A stretch of 64,000 bases of DNA, taken from positions 3,898,968 through 3,962,967 of the forward strand of contig OY725497.1 of assembly GCA_963281255.1 (NCBI GenBank). Reading direction: 5' to 3'. Position numbers and translations under genes: made by a program. This stretch comes from Aphrocallistes beatrix. Lineage: Eukaryota > Porifera > Hexactinellida > Sceptrulophora > Aphrocallistidae. Positions 38,554 to 50,180 of this stretch are shown here, piece after piece (position 1 is the first letter of the stretch; the number at the start of each line of letters is the position of its first letter). Under the pieces are notes generated by a model. That model was not told where the DNA came from and made no database searches. It saw only the letters and a program-made list of their open reading frames with translations.

Positions 38554-40410
38554 TATATGGAATATTCAGATATTTGTTTGAAAAGAAACGAGCGAATAGT
38601 CTCAGACAACTTCAAAATCATTCTAGGGTGAGAAATTATATGTTCCATCGGAAGATTTTCTCCTTCCGAGGCCCAATCCATGGTCCGGCCTTACCTATCC
38701 AGGATTATTAACTTTTGATCGTGTAGAATTGTTTTTATAAAAACCCCACAAAATTTGTCCCCCTAAAATGTTTCGATTTGTCATACTCTGTGAAATCTGT
38801 AAAATTAGCACTTATTTGCTTTCCTGTTTTGATGACAATACACAATGAACAAATCACATAAAATAATTCTATTTACTATGCACACTGTTTACCATTGAAT
38901 ATTCGTAACTTGGTAGATTGTAATTTTTACTCCATTTTCCTACCTGATGAAAATTTATCATTTTAGATAAAAGAATTTTCAAATGAATGTAACTATCCAA
39001 GTGATTTGATAAATCGGTTCAAAAACACAAATATAGCAGTCCTATAATAACCTCCATTTAAAAACCTGATACATCCCAAACCTTTTCTCCGGACGTCTGG
39101 AAATATACAAAAATATTTTCGAAAGCTCAGGATATTAAATCCATTTTAATTTTTTCCATCAAGTGTAGTTAATAAATCTTGAGCTTGTGGCTTGTTTCAA
39201 AACTTAAGTCATCTAGCTAGTCGACTTTGTTAGTGCTATTAGCACGTAAAAATACAGTTTATCTTCCCACGGGTAGAAGTAGTAGTAGATTGGGGCTTTT
39301 CTGATATCGTAAACTTAGGCCTTGCATGCCATCGTATGTATACCATGCATTTTTCTATTTGACCTTCATATAAAAGTGTAGCCCAATGTAAATAGTAAAT
39401 CAAGAAGGGAGTAGTGGAGTTGACTAATCTTATCTTCAATAATGCCTTCATTTATAACAGAAGTTGTGGGATGTCCTACTTCGAGAATTAGAAATGCAGC
39501 AGAGGTATTTGAGAAAATTCCCTGGATGAAGGCTCAATATTTTCTTTTGGTATCTGGACCTATTCTATTGAGAACGGAATCCCTTATTTATATTGATTTT
39601 GAAAAAGCCTTTGATAGGCAACATAGAATACTTTTTAGAAGTAATATTCATGAATCTTCATCGAAAAACAATGAAATTAGTGGCTACTATCTCTTATGGT
39701 TTGGCCAGGAGCGAAATCGCCGAGAAAAAATATTATAACCACTCATTTCAGAAGTTGGCCATTATACTATAGTATAGTCAGCAAACTAAAAAACGATTTC
39801 GAATTTATTAGCTCATTTACCCTTCGCATCACCCCAGTTCCTTACTGGAGCTGCACTAACTGCTGTCGATTGACATTCTAAAATCGAATAAGGATCATTA
39901 CTCTACGATGTACCTACTACTCAAAATTCATTCGTGAATATCGATAAGAAACCTCACGTAGATATAGAAATAAAGGAAACCTATTGTTTAGAATAGTTAA
40001 TTTAATATGATTATAAAACTATACAAATGTTTAATTAACACTAAATAACTTCATAATGCAAAGTGATAATGGAAAACTTTCAACAGATAAATGTTTATTA
40101 TTTATCTTAACACCTATTAATGAATATACATATATGTGGTCAGGTGACGATGACTCATCAAAAATCTAAAATGACGAATTTCCATAATTATGCTTTCCTA
40201 TGTTGCCCAAAAAGGTTTCCTCAAAAATTTCATAATTTTCACACCTCATGTAGGTGTTAAAATGGATTAACTTGGAAACAAGAGGAGATAGAGATTAGGT
40301 TCCTTGATACGAAATGTTTATTAGGCATCACACCTTTCTATATACTAGTTAATATTTTCATGATCAAGTAATAATGACTCATCAATAGTTGCATCATGTA
40401 TAAAAAATAA
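38554..40410. other. Intergenic DNA with possible retroelement remnant
   Basis: AT-rich. The frame at 39580-39640 reads IYIDFEKAFDRQHR, like motif A of LINE reverse transcriptases, but no other domain is preserved. 39847-39880 resembles the repeat end at 17959. 40145-40400 shares motifs with 29340-29480. No intact gene. Confidence 0.45.
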
Positions 40411-40603
40411 CCCCAGTTTGCCTCCGCCTTTAACATGCAGTCGCCATCCAGACCCACAAATGCATCACGATACCAAGTGAGTATAGTCTGGCATAAATAT
40501 TGCCCAAATAAGTCCCATTGGGCTCTATACTCACTTGGTATCGTGGCGCATTTGTGGGATGTCTGGATGGCGACTGCATGTTAAAGGTGGAGGCAAACTG
40601 GGG
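40411..40603. repeat. Foldback repeat with about 76-bp arms
   Basis: The arms 40411-40486 and 40528-40603 are near-perfect inverse copies. Outer end CCCCAGTTTGCCTCCGCCTT, inner end near ACTCACTTGGTATCG. The loop is about 40 bases. Likely a small transposon; no clear target duplication seen. Confidence 0.7.
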
Positions 40604-41885
40604 CATCTTTTAAATACGTATTGGAATAAGTTATTATAAAAAAATTGGACTCCACAACCTTACACAAATGATTGGATTGATTATTTTGGACTAATATAAA
40701 AATTATACATATATTTGGGGGTTGAGAATTCCAATTAAACGAAAAAACAGTAACCACCTGCGACTTTTTAACTTAAAAAGATCAACCTATATTTGCAAAG
40801 TTATATCTGTGAAATTCCAATTTAATTCTTTCATTCAGGTGCTATACGTGTAGTTATTAGTATAATGAGTATATTCCCCATCTCAGTCTAAAACAGAGCT
40901 AAGTTGTCCATCCAAAATATGTTGGAAGAGAGTGGAAAACGCTTAAATTAATTCCAGATAAGTCCAATAGAAACTGGCAATAATTGATGAGTCATTGATT
41001 ATATGAAACGTGATATGATCTAAATAAAGCTAGGCTAGATTATTAAACAACTTGTAAAACTGTACTAGTTAAGACTGAATAAGATTTGGTTCAACTAGAC
41101 AAAACATAGACAAAACGTTCATATTTGTAGAGGTCAATTTGTAGGTCACTCTACATGTCACCTGGTGAATTTCTAAGGCTTAAATATTTCCACCTTGACT
41201 AGGAATCTTGTTTAAGATATGTCCTTAAAAATTGATAAATAAATTTGTCACCTTGGATAGTATCAATAGTTCTATTGCTAATATTTAACTCATTAACATA
41301 TTACAGCGGAACCAGCGGTCACCTGTACATAACGGCCACTTAAACAGTCCCGTTGTCGACTTTCCCATTACAATTAACCTATAAATAACGGCCATTTATG
41401 GCCAGTCCCTTGGGTGGCCGTTAAGACAGGTTTCATTGTATGCAATTTCTCTCTGTTCATCTGAACAAACTGAAAATTAGCGAGAGTTCAATTAAATACG
41501 GATATCGTTTTCAGTAAAACTACTTATTCGTGATTTTAATTCTTTTGTCTGGAGTTTTCAGGTCTATTGAAAATACTACTTGTATTTAACAGTTCGCGAA
41601 TACAAATCGGGATGGGATCTGTGGAGTGTATATTCTGTGACGACCAGTGAAACAATAAATCTAAAATAGTAACAGCGAAAAACACAGCTTGTTTAATTAA
41701 ATTCGCAGAGCGAGAAATGAGGGAATTAGCATCTGTTACGCATGTAAGCAGACGTAATACAAAAAGCATGAAAAGTTACAAGCAGCTTGAATAATGATAA
41801 TAAAATCATGCTTATATCCCTCTTCTTTCCGATCACGCACGAGGTCAGCAGTAGCTAGTTGTCAGCAGCGAAGTCAACTATCTCG
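40604..41885. other. Intergenic DNA with a short MITE
   Basis: Mostly AT-rich unique DNA. 41304-41438 is a 135-bp element flanked by TA with ends CAGCGGAACC and CAATGAAACC, related to the family at 38191. No gene recognised; the open frame at 41536-41769 shows no family. Confidence 0.5.
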
Positions 41886-42332
41886 TTAATTTGGGACTTT
41901 TGATTGGTAAAAGCCAATTTCTTGGAGCAGTCGTTCTTTCTCAAATTCTAGTTGGGATTTCTTATTTTCCAATTTAGAGACCTCGAATTGCGCCAGTCTT
42001 CTACGGTGAAGGAATGTACTGATCCGTTTGTTTTCAACTTTGCGTATTTTCTCGATGTAGCTGGCCTCGTCACCCTTTATATTCAGGATGCAAAGAATCC
42101 TCTTGAAACAAGCGAATGGAAAGAGAACTATTTTCTCTCTGTCCAAATAATTAAGCCAATCCTCGTCAACCTGGGTCCCCTCCTTCATCAGAAGAGCTTT
42201 TCCAAAATGAACAATAAGATTGTCGGATAGCTCGATAGAAAATCGGCCATCCGAAATGTCCTCATATTTTTCGTTGTATTCGTGCGGACTTTGGGGTAGG
42301 GAGGATTGTGCCATTACTATATTATATTCCAT
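41886..42332 (-). CDS. CNC/Maf-like bZIP protein 2
   Basis: Single exon, 148 residues from the ATG at 42332. The longer open frame upstream has no ATG and overlaps a TATAAATA box at 42378-42371, so this start is preferred. The layout is the same as the paralogues: W..YLDR.KIVLFPFACFKRIL helical region (about 60-85), basic region KVENKRISTFLHRRR, and a short zipper (LENKKSQLEFEKERLLQEI). The Asn position again holds Lys and the Ala-Ala pair is Ser-Thr. Identity to copies 1 and 3 is high over this part and low in the N-terminus. Confidence 0.75.
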   Translation of the reverse strand: MEYNIVMAQSSLPQSPHEYNEKYEDISDGRFSIELSDNLIVHFGKALLMKEGTQVDEDWLNYLDREKIVLFPFACFKRILCILNIKGDEASYIEKIRKVENKRISTFLHRRRLAQFEVSKLENKKSQLEFEKERLLQEIGFYQSKVPN

Positions 42333-44488
42333 TTTGTTAACTTTTTCTATAGATTTTTCACATCTGAATTTATTTATATGATTATATAAGCTGCTACTGG
42401 GAACTACGCAGAGCACATATACTGTTAATGTTGATTCAGGTTTAATCGATTCATAAGCATTTAATACTGTCTTTATGAGAATTAGTAAGAAAAGGTAATA
42501 CAGTGCGGGCTAGGAACCGCTAACTATGGACAGTTTTTTTTACATACGTCCTCATATGTAAATAAGAATACAAAGTATTGTTTTTTGAGAATCTTAGAGT
42601 CACCAAATTTCTAATTGTACACTGTATATAATCACAAAGTACATAGAATATCGCTTATACAGTAACTCCCACCGATTATTATATATTTTTCTCTTGGCTT
42701 AGGGCCACTGTTGAGTGTCTAATCCGGCCCTGACACAAGTCACTATCAGATTTAGAGTTGAAATATTCTATTCAACCATTATTTTTTTCGATTCTATTTC
42801 CTATTACTGTCTTTCATTCGAGATATTATTGTAGCAAATATTGCACCCATGAACACATTAGGCGACACAGGAGGAGACAAAATATCATTTGTGGCCTGCC
42901 TCTAAACAAGTGCCATTCAAAACTTATTTGCACTTCAGATAGAATAACGGAGCCGTGTATTGTCAGAAGTTAAAAAACTATCTGATTTGTTGGTACACAA
43001 AGAAATACGAAATATCCCATGTATCGCATTGTGTCGCCTCGTGTGTGCACAAGGAACAAATGTATTTTAGTACAGATCATAGAAATATCATAGAAAGAGA
43101 TGTATAATGGTATGGATGGTGTGTCATATCCGTTCGTACGTACGTAGCGCGATCCTGCGAAATATAAGTCTGATTTGTTCCTTTGCATGAACAAAACTCG
43201 AGCTGCTAATAAGCGAATTTAACTGTATATAAGTTATTTGTCAATCCATAGCCTACTCTAATAATGTCTCACAGTAGACTGAAAATTATGGACTAGGGAT
43301 GAAGTAGTAGCCGAATGGATTAACCCATTCACATTTCAGTTCTATGCGAAAAGTTTTATAATACAAACACTTAGAAGTGCCCTTAAACGACCTCAAATCA
43401 CCAAAAAATCACCAATTTGTCACAAATATACCCTATTGCGCAACCATATGGTGACTAATCTAAATTTTAACAACGGATATGGGTACCTTGACACCATATT
43501 TATATATGCTGGTAATACTTTATTAAGCTGTATTGTGCTTTGTTAATGATTTAAGGCAGCTCATGTATTAGTTCAACCATCTTCTAACGCATCCTTGGTC
43601 AAGTTACTCTGAGGCCTTATTATAGTAGGCTATGGATTACCGTAATACCACATGTCGTTATTTCCCGAAATTGATATGTAGTGTTTATGTTAACATATTC
43701 GGACTAGTGGACAAGCCAAGAAAACAAAAGTTCGGTGCATGTCCTCGAGCGGCACAAAACCTTAGATACGGGCAAATTTTCTGTTTTCAAGTTTTCTACG
43801 TATAGTACGTGAGTTACTGTAAAGTTGATCTAAATAGTAATACTGTACCGTAATAATATTTTACAGCTAGTGTGTTATATAATATGTCTCTACTAAAAGT
43901 GCATTCACAGTAATATGAGGAGGGCATTAAAATAATTTTCAATGATGCGTCAAACCAGAACAATCTTAAGGCATTTGAAGTAAACACAGACCTGAGTGGA
44001 CTACAATTCAAGTGAGGTTCCAAACAGCCCATCGATTTAGAATAGATAGTCTCCATTCGTTCTAAGGATATCCATGATGAATTAATTTTGCTGCCACTAC
44101 AGTACTTGTGTTACTCAGGGATTTAAGCTTATATTATACTATGTGTACATGTGTGCTTGCTTGTTTTACTCGTAAATTATATTAAATGCTTCTGCAAAAA
44201 TAAAAATTAATCGTACTCTTAGTTCAGCTCCTAAAAGGAGAATTGCCCTTATGGCATGGGCGGTGTACTATGTCGGTCTGCCCGTCCATCCAAAATTGCA
44301 AAAAATCACAAAATATGTACTTAGTCTTTTTTACTCTGAATAAATATTCCTAAAAGTTTGACCTATATCGGTGAACACAAAACAACAAATAAAGAAATAA
44401 GAATTTCAATTAACTTTACCGTGTACAAGATCTCAACCAATAGATTGATACTTATCCTTACTATTAAAACTCGATTAATGCATACATA
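42333..44488. other. Intergenic DNA after bZIP gene 2
   Basis: Holds the TATA box of bZIP 2 near 42375. A repeat-like end CGAGCTGCTAATAAGCGAA near 43198 resembles the foldback at 29709. Otherwise AT-rich with no gene recognised. Confidence 0.4.
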
Positions 44489-44939
44489 CAGGTATCGCCG
44501 TTCGCGGGGGTTACGTTCCTGAGAATTGTCGCGAATGGCAAAATCGCGAACGGCAAGACGTTAGTTCAATGAGAATAGTGGGGTTACGTTCCTAGATCAT
44601 AAAAACGACGCTAGATACAGTTTTCTAAATACGTTATTGATTCAATAGTTGAGCTGTAATACTGATACAAACACTGGCACAAGTGAAATGGTAGCAATAA
44701 ATGAAGTGATAAATGAAAGATATAGATTCCCTAGTAGCAAACCTAAGTACCTGTAAGTACAATAATATGTAGATACGTATAAGGTTATGGACTTATGGTA
44801 GCCCATGAAACTACTGAAGAGAGTAACGAAAACCGCGAATAGTCGGGGGAAAGAGTCGCGAATAGCAAAACGAGACTCAAATTTTCCGCAAATAGTCGAA
44901 ACCCCGAATGGCAAACTCGCGAACGGCGAGGGCTGCCTG
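44489..44939. mobile_element. Pogo/Tigger-like MITE, family 2
   Basis: 451-bp element flanked by TA. Ends CAGGTATCGCCGTTCGCG and, as complement, CAGGCAGCCCTCGCCGTTCG. Subterminal GCGAATGGCAAA and GCGAACGGCA motifs repeat near both ends. No transposase. Right next to it, 44951-45020 has another similar end (CAGTCGACTCCGCTTAATAG). Confidence 0.75.
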
Positions 44940-45829
44940 TAGATATATACAGTCGACTCCGCTTAATAGGGTCACATCGGTCAGAGGATATTTTGCCCCG
45001 ATTAAACAGAGTCGACATATATATATAGTAATGATGACGTAATAAACGATGACAACTCATTTTGGTTTTACGTATAACAGTATCATCATGTGGATCATGT
45101 TTTTATACACCTGTGATTCAAATTTCAAGCTTAACAAGTACAATGGCAGAATTAAGGCTAAACACTGGAATTTCTAATCACGGCCAAACACAAAGGACTG
45201 TAACTAATTCACGGCTATAAATAATCAGTCTAGTCTTTATCAGAATCAATTTGATTTTATCATGGTTGTTATAACGAATGGATTTCATAACAAATTCATG
45301 GCTATACTATACCAAAAATCCACTTCTCAATCACTCCTTATATCGCATCTACTACTATAGAATACACAATACATAATTGATCCCACTCCAACTAAGAACA
45401 TCAGTGTATGTAGATACAAAAGAGTTCACTTACCATTAATGTGCTTCAATCCATCTTGATGTTGTTGATAAAAAAAGTAATGCACAGCTCCCATAAAAGC
45501 ATTTTCTTCTGAAGTAGAGAATCGTCGTGAAAAAAAAGTAATATATGAACTTGACCGTTGCAAGCTGGCTATTAAAGAGAAAAGTACAATCACTTATGTG
45601 TAAAGTAGTTCAATATATGAGCACAATTTCAATACAAAACCATAATATTAAGAGCCAATAGTCGATGTCAGTAACGGCACCCTACCCAAAGCCCAAAATT
45701 AAACCACACAAATAAAACAATTGAAGAGAAATATTGCGTATAATGGTTAATATTCAATAGTAAAGAATTAGAAAATAAAAATTATAAAATGATTAGAGTT
45801 AATATTCAAAAGAAAACTGAAAATAAATT
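44940..45829. other. Intergenic DNA with an orphan exon candidate
   Basis: 45434-45508 on the minus strand is bounded by CTACTTCAG and GTAAGTG. One frame is open and reads AFMGAVHYFFYQQHQDGLKH in part. I do not recognise the protein and found no neighbouring exons. 45025-45080 shares ATGATGACGT motifs with 29340. The rest is AT-rich. Confidence 0.3.
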
Positions 45830-46204
45830 CTATTTTGCTTTAGCAAGAATTTCAGCTACTATTTCCCCGCCTCTCCCAACCTCATAAGGTTTTACATCAG
45901 TGAATTCGATCACAATCCTGTCAAGTGAAATGTTGAGCTTTTCAGAGACAAACTTGTTGATATCCGCACAGTACTTGGACATTTTTTTCGCGTCATTCCT
46001 GAACCTATCGACACTTATGACATTTATCTGAGCCATTGGAGCTTCACTGCCACCAAAAATCGTGACAGAGTCAGGAATTACACAGATCGATATTTTATCC
46101 GCTGGCTTGTCAAGAGAAGCCGCGAGGACCTGGACGAACTCTTTCAAGAATTCTGTTTGGAATGAAATTCTAGAAAGGTTAGTGTATATGCGACACAACG
46201 GCAT
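45830..46204 (-). CDS. MIF: Macrophage migration inhibitory factor homologue
   Basis: Single exon, 124 residues. Begins Met-Pro; after Met removal Pro1 is the catalytic base of the MIF tautomerase. Family blocks include KPADKISICVIPDS, FGGSEAPMA, and ISLDRIVIEF (human: ISPDRVYINY). The invariant Lys at about position 33 of the fold is present in KPADK. MIF proteins are trimeric cytokines and tautomerases. The C-terminal end has about nine extra residues over human MIF (115). D-dopachrome tautomerase is the main alternative name. Confidence 0.92.
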   Translation of the reverse strand: MPLCRIYTNLSRISFQTEFLKEFVQVLAASLDKPADKISICVIPDSVTIFGGSEAPMAQINVISVDRFRNDAKKMSKYCADINKFVSEKLNISLDRIVIEFTDVKPYEVGRGGEIVAEILAKAK

Positions 46205-46797
46205 TCTAGTGATGTATATAAATAAAGGCTAAAATAAAATCATTGGTTAAAAGTAAAAAAATCCGCTCACAGATGGGATGGGAGTGTGCTTCCAACTTAG
46301 AACTGGATGAGACACAATAAGGAATATTGCATCATCATCCAAAGCATGTGGATTGTACTATGATATTGGATAATACGTAGAACTAAGTTGACTAATTCAT
46401 GAATTATCAATGAATTACTCAAAATTTGAAACTAAAATAATGAAAAAAAAATTGATATTTCGCTTAGGGACTGAGCAATGTTAGAGGTATATAACATGAG
46501 CAACCTTTTAACCACTTTTGGGCATAGAATCTGCACTAATGTTTGAGATTTTGAATAATTCATTAATTGAATAATTCATAATTCTTCATCACCTTTCAAT
46601 GAATTAGTCAACTTAGACGTAGAATAGTATAGGAACCGCACAAAAATGAAATGAAAGAGATAGCTAAGAATTTAATTACTCAATTTCTCCCAATTTTTTA
46701 CAAGATGATGTTTCTGAAAATAATGAGATACTACTACGTGCACATTTTTATCAATACATGTGGAACAATATAACACAAACCTCCAAATTAAATATCC
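46205..46797. other. Spacer between MIF and zinc-finger gene
   Basis: AT-rich. A loose inverted motif around GACTAATTCATGAATTATC (46390) and its complement-like GAATTAGTC (46600) is present. No gene. Confidence 0.35.
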
Positions 46798-47835
46798 TTA
46801 GTTCGTTTCCTGAGACTCATGCTGTCTATGTTTAAAGTTGTGCTTAGTTAGAGTCTGCTTTCTTTTAAATTTAGAAGGACAAATGGTACAATTGAATGGT
46901 CTCTCATCAGTATGCGTTAACATGTGAGTAGATAGATTTGTCCGTTGAACAAACCCTTTAGGACATTGTGTACAAGAATAAGGTTTTTCTCCAGTGTGAA
47001 CACGTCGGTGTACAGTTAAGCTCATCTTACTAGAAAACTTCTTTGGACATAAATCACATTGAAAAGGTTGGTCTCCTGTGTGAATACGCTGATGCTGTGT
47101 GAGGTGCGTTCTTCTAGCAAACTTCTTAGAGCAAGTATCACACGAATGAGGTTTTTCTCCAGTATGTATCCTTAGGTGCACCTGTTGGCTGGATTTACTA
47201 CTAAATTTAACGGTACAAAATTGACACGAGTACGGTCTCTCCCCTGTATGAGACCGTACGTGCAACTCCAGAAGGTTTCTCTTGGGAAACTTCTTCGGGC
47301 ATTTCTCACAAGTGAACATATGCTCCCCGGTATGTAACCGCGTATGCACTGTTAGACTAGATTTATAGATGAATACTCGGGGACAAAAATCGCATGGGTG
47401 GGAAGAATTAGGAGAAAATTTCGATTTTGTTCTCTCTTCTCGAATTGCTTGAATTGGGGTTTTGTTTATCAGCTGATCATCCTCATCCAGTATTTCTACT
47501 TTGATATCAATCTCCTCAAGACAAATAGTTGCATTCTCACTTAGTCTCCATTGAGGAGAATCTTTCTGACATTCTTCATCACCAGTATCCTCGTAATCAC
47601 TGGTTTTCAATATTAACCAATCGGAGCAGTTAACAGAGTATCGAGGACTGCCATCGGAAGTTCCATCAGGTTGCTCTTCAGTTATCGAACTCTGTGGGCC
47701 TACTTCTAGCTGAAGATATTCTTTTTTTCTTCCTTCAATATTTTCATCATTTTTATATCTCCACTCTCTCTTATCGTCTGGTTGGCTCGCTTGGATTCTA
47801 CTTGAACTTTTTCCATGAACTGTATATTTATACAT
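46798..47835 (-). CDS. C2H2 zinc-finger protein, seven fingers
   Basis: 345 residues. The N-terminal 145 residues are acidic and not recognised. Seven tandem C2H2 fingers of 28 residues follow (about 147-340), joined by TGEKP-type linkers (TGEHM, TGERP, TGEKP, TGDQP, TGEKP, TDERP). Such arrays bind DNA in the nucleus. No KRAB, ZAD or BTB domain is seen. The frame stays open for a short distance upstream of the ATG, so a further 5' exon cannot be excluded. Target unknown. Confidence 0.88.
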   Translation of the reverse strand: MYKYTVHGKSSSRIQASQPDDKREWRYKNDENIEGRKKEYLQLEVGPQSSITEEQPDGTSDGSPRYSVNCSDWLILKTSDYEDTGDEECQKDSPQWRLSENATICLEEIDIKVEILDEDDQLINKTPIQAIREERTKSKFSPNSSHPCDFCPRVFIYKSSLTVHTRLHTGEHMFTCEKCPKKFPKRNLLELHVRSHTGERPYSCQFCTVKFSSKSSQQVHLRIHTGEKPHSCDTCSKKFARRTHLTQHQRIHTGDQPFQCDLCPKKFSSKMSLTVHRRVHTGEKPYSCTQCPKGFVQRTNLSTHMLTHTDERPFNCTICPSKFKRKQTLTKHNFKHRQHESQETN

Positions 47836-48709
47836 TCTTGAGTAATATTCTCCTCTATGATTAATCTTAAGTTAAAAGTTACAATATATGAAGCATAACA
47901 AAGATTGATATGAACCAGTAATAATAGTGGATTATCCGACACATCAAATTTGACTATGCTCTATTTGCTCTATAGGGCTACTCAGAACGTGGCCCACAAA
48001 GCCTTAATTAAATATGCCCCTCAAGCTTCACCTTTTCTACTAAACTATTGTATTTTTCCATGCACTTAATAATTAAGGTAGACTAGCCAATCGGAAATTA
48101 TCTGGTCCGCGGCCACGTAGCAATCAAAGTTGAGTACCCTGCACTATACTATAGAAACTATTGTAATTGTAGTTTGGTATGCGTATGAACAATGGGTTTT
48201 GGTGGTAATCAATCGAAAAAGTGTAAGAAACATCAATTACATGTGAAAGTTAGTAGTTCGGTAGGTTATTTGCATAACTTCACATGGCTAGACTATAATA
48301 CCTAAATAATTAATGCAGCTGAGCTTGAAGAAACAGGATAGGATACACATCATTTGTTAACATTTTAGTATTTATTCTTGGTAAAGTATACAAGTACAAT
48401 AGAACACGGATAAGACTTACCCCTCCGGGAAGCGAAAAAAGTACGTACTAACCGAGTTGATATTACATAGGAATCTATATATTAAATGAATTTTGGTTCA
48501 TAGATATGAGTACGTACTAACCGAGTTTTACTGTTATTGTATTTGTATTCTAGAAAGTGCGGTCTCTTCATTAGAGAAAAAATCATTTTGAAGATTTACA
48601 TTTTCAAATGAGTAAATTTTTTTGCTTATATGCGTACGAACTAAATTACAGACGAAATATTTTATCATGAGTTTTAGATAAATATTCGGATGAAACTAAT
48701 GGTATCAAG
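47836..48709. other. Spacer upstream of zinc-finger gene
   Basis: AT-rich. The 18-bp GTACGTACTAACCGAGTT occurs at 48441-48458 and again at 48510-48527. May be the ends of a decayed element. No gene. Confidence 0.45.
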
Positions 48710-49054
48710 TTATTTCTCACTCGTTAAGAATGCTTGTTTTCCACTAGATTCGACAGCATCTGATTCGAGGCCTCCAGCTCTATCTGCTACATCACCTAGG
48801 AACAGCTCACCCCTGTCGTTCAATCTACTAATACCGTATGGATTCGCGTAATTCCGAATGATGACATGTTTCACTTCAACCAGCTCAGATATGGATCTGA
48901 GCTTACCACAGATTTCTTCCGAATTCTTGAATAGGTAAACCTGTCCCCTCTTCAATCCGAGATGTTTTATTGTGGTTTTCATCCAGTAGGGCCTTCTGAT
49001 TCCAGAGTATCGGAGGGTGACTGCTAATAGCTTAGTAGCAGTCGTACCTGACAT
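48710..49054 (-). CDS. MRPL30: Mitochondrial ribosomal protein uL30m
   Basis: Single exon, 114 residues. The uL30 core is residues about 7-62 with LAVTLRYSGIRRPYW, HLGLKRGQVYLFKN and a VKHV end, which match the family motif of L30. The RRPYW...LGL pattern marks the mitochondrial form. It sits in the large subunit of the mitoribosome. A cleavable presequence is not obvious in the first residues. Human MRPL30 is longer (161). Confidence 0.85.
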   Translation of the reverse strand: MSGTTATKLLAVTLRYSGIRRPYWMKTTIKHLGLKRGQVYLFKNSEEICGKLRSISELVEVKHVIIRNYANPYGISRLNDRGELFLGDVADRAGGLESDAVESSGKQAFLTSEK

Positions 49055-50147
49055 TATTATTCTGACTAATATGATACAAAATTACAACAAAAATTAAGAA
49101 AATTGAAAATTTTTAAAGCTGCTAACTCATTCCCAATTATTTTAGGCGGAAAAGCCATAAAATTCGGGGTATTATAAATAGAATGTACCCCAATGCTAAG
49201 TAGTTAACCACTAACCTAGTTTTTACTTTATTAAACAAACAACATTTTTAAAGGTTATTGTATTTATTATAGAAATATTATACATACGTATATGTACTAG
49301 ATTTTGAGATTTCACAGGAGCCTTCCTGGAATAAATGGATTATTTAACAAAAAACCCACAACTCATGGCCATGGTTTGAGAATTAATCTTTAGTCCATGT
49401 ATGGTATTTTGTTTTGTATTTAGATATATTCTCAATAAACTAAAAATTTATACGTAACAAGTAGATTCAGGGGATTATCTAGGAGCGAGAGACGCTCCTT
49501 TAGGCTATGATTTTAAGCCTCAAAGTGTTTAGGAGCGTAAAAATCCAGAATAATACCCAATTTACCCTATTTTATAATGTAATTTATAGATTTAGGCGTA
49601 TGAAAATTTTGGGATTTTTTAGATTATGAACGTATCTCTGGAGGGCTGTATAATACCCTGAGTAGATTGAATTTAATTCCATAGAGATACATTCAATGGA
49701 ATGTACTGACGGACATAAGTGGTTGTTCACAGTGTAAATAACAAATCTATATATAGACTAGTCGGTATATTTAGTCCATATTTAATTGTCCCGTTTACAA
49801 TAGGTCTAGTCTAGCGTACATATATAACCCGAAGTGAAAAAAAATTTGTGTAAGTATATACACTATACTGAGCGAAATCACTTTATAAATTTTTGGTAGA
49901 TAAATCATCGTAGACAAAATAATTTCATTCGATCAAGTGAATTCGATAAATTACCAATGATTGGCTACTTACTGTCAAATTTTTGATCTAGACACATGGC
50001 TTGACATGTCGCTATATGTACCTATGTCCGAGTTTATTAATCGTAGGTAGTAAAAAAAAAACAATTATTCCTACCGAAAGACAGCATCAGCTTGTCGAGT
50101 TCGATGTAATTAGATCTAATTGTGTGGACCAATACGCATAGTATTCC
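49055..50147. other. Spacer between MRPL30 and bZIP gene 3
   Basis: AT-rich, about 1.1 kb. No gene or clear repeat recognised. Confidence 0.4.
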
Positions 50148-50155
50148 TATAAATA
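50148..50155 (+). promoter_or_regulatory. TATA box of bZIP gene 3
   Basis: Exact TATAAATA, 25 bases before the start codon region at 50181. The short distance implies a very short leader. Confidence 0.45.
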
Positions 50156-50180
50156 AAGCGAAAATGTAATTAGTACTAAA

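Noticed and set aside
42333-42416. Longer N-terminus for bZIP protein 2
   Set aside because: The frame starts at a non-ATG codon and overlaps the TATAAATA box.
44642-45060. Two overlapping 90-codon frames on the minus strand
   Set aside because: They lie within and beside a MITE and show no protein family features.
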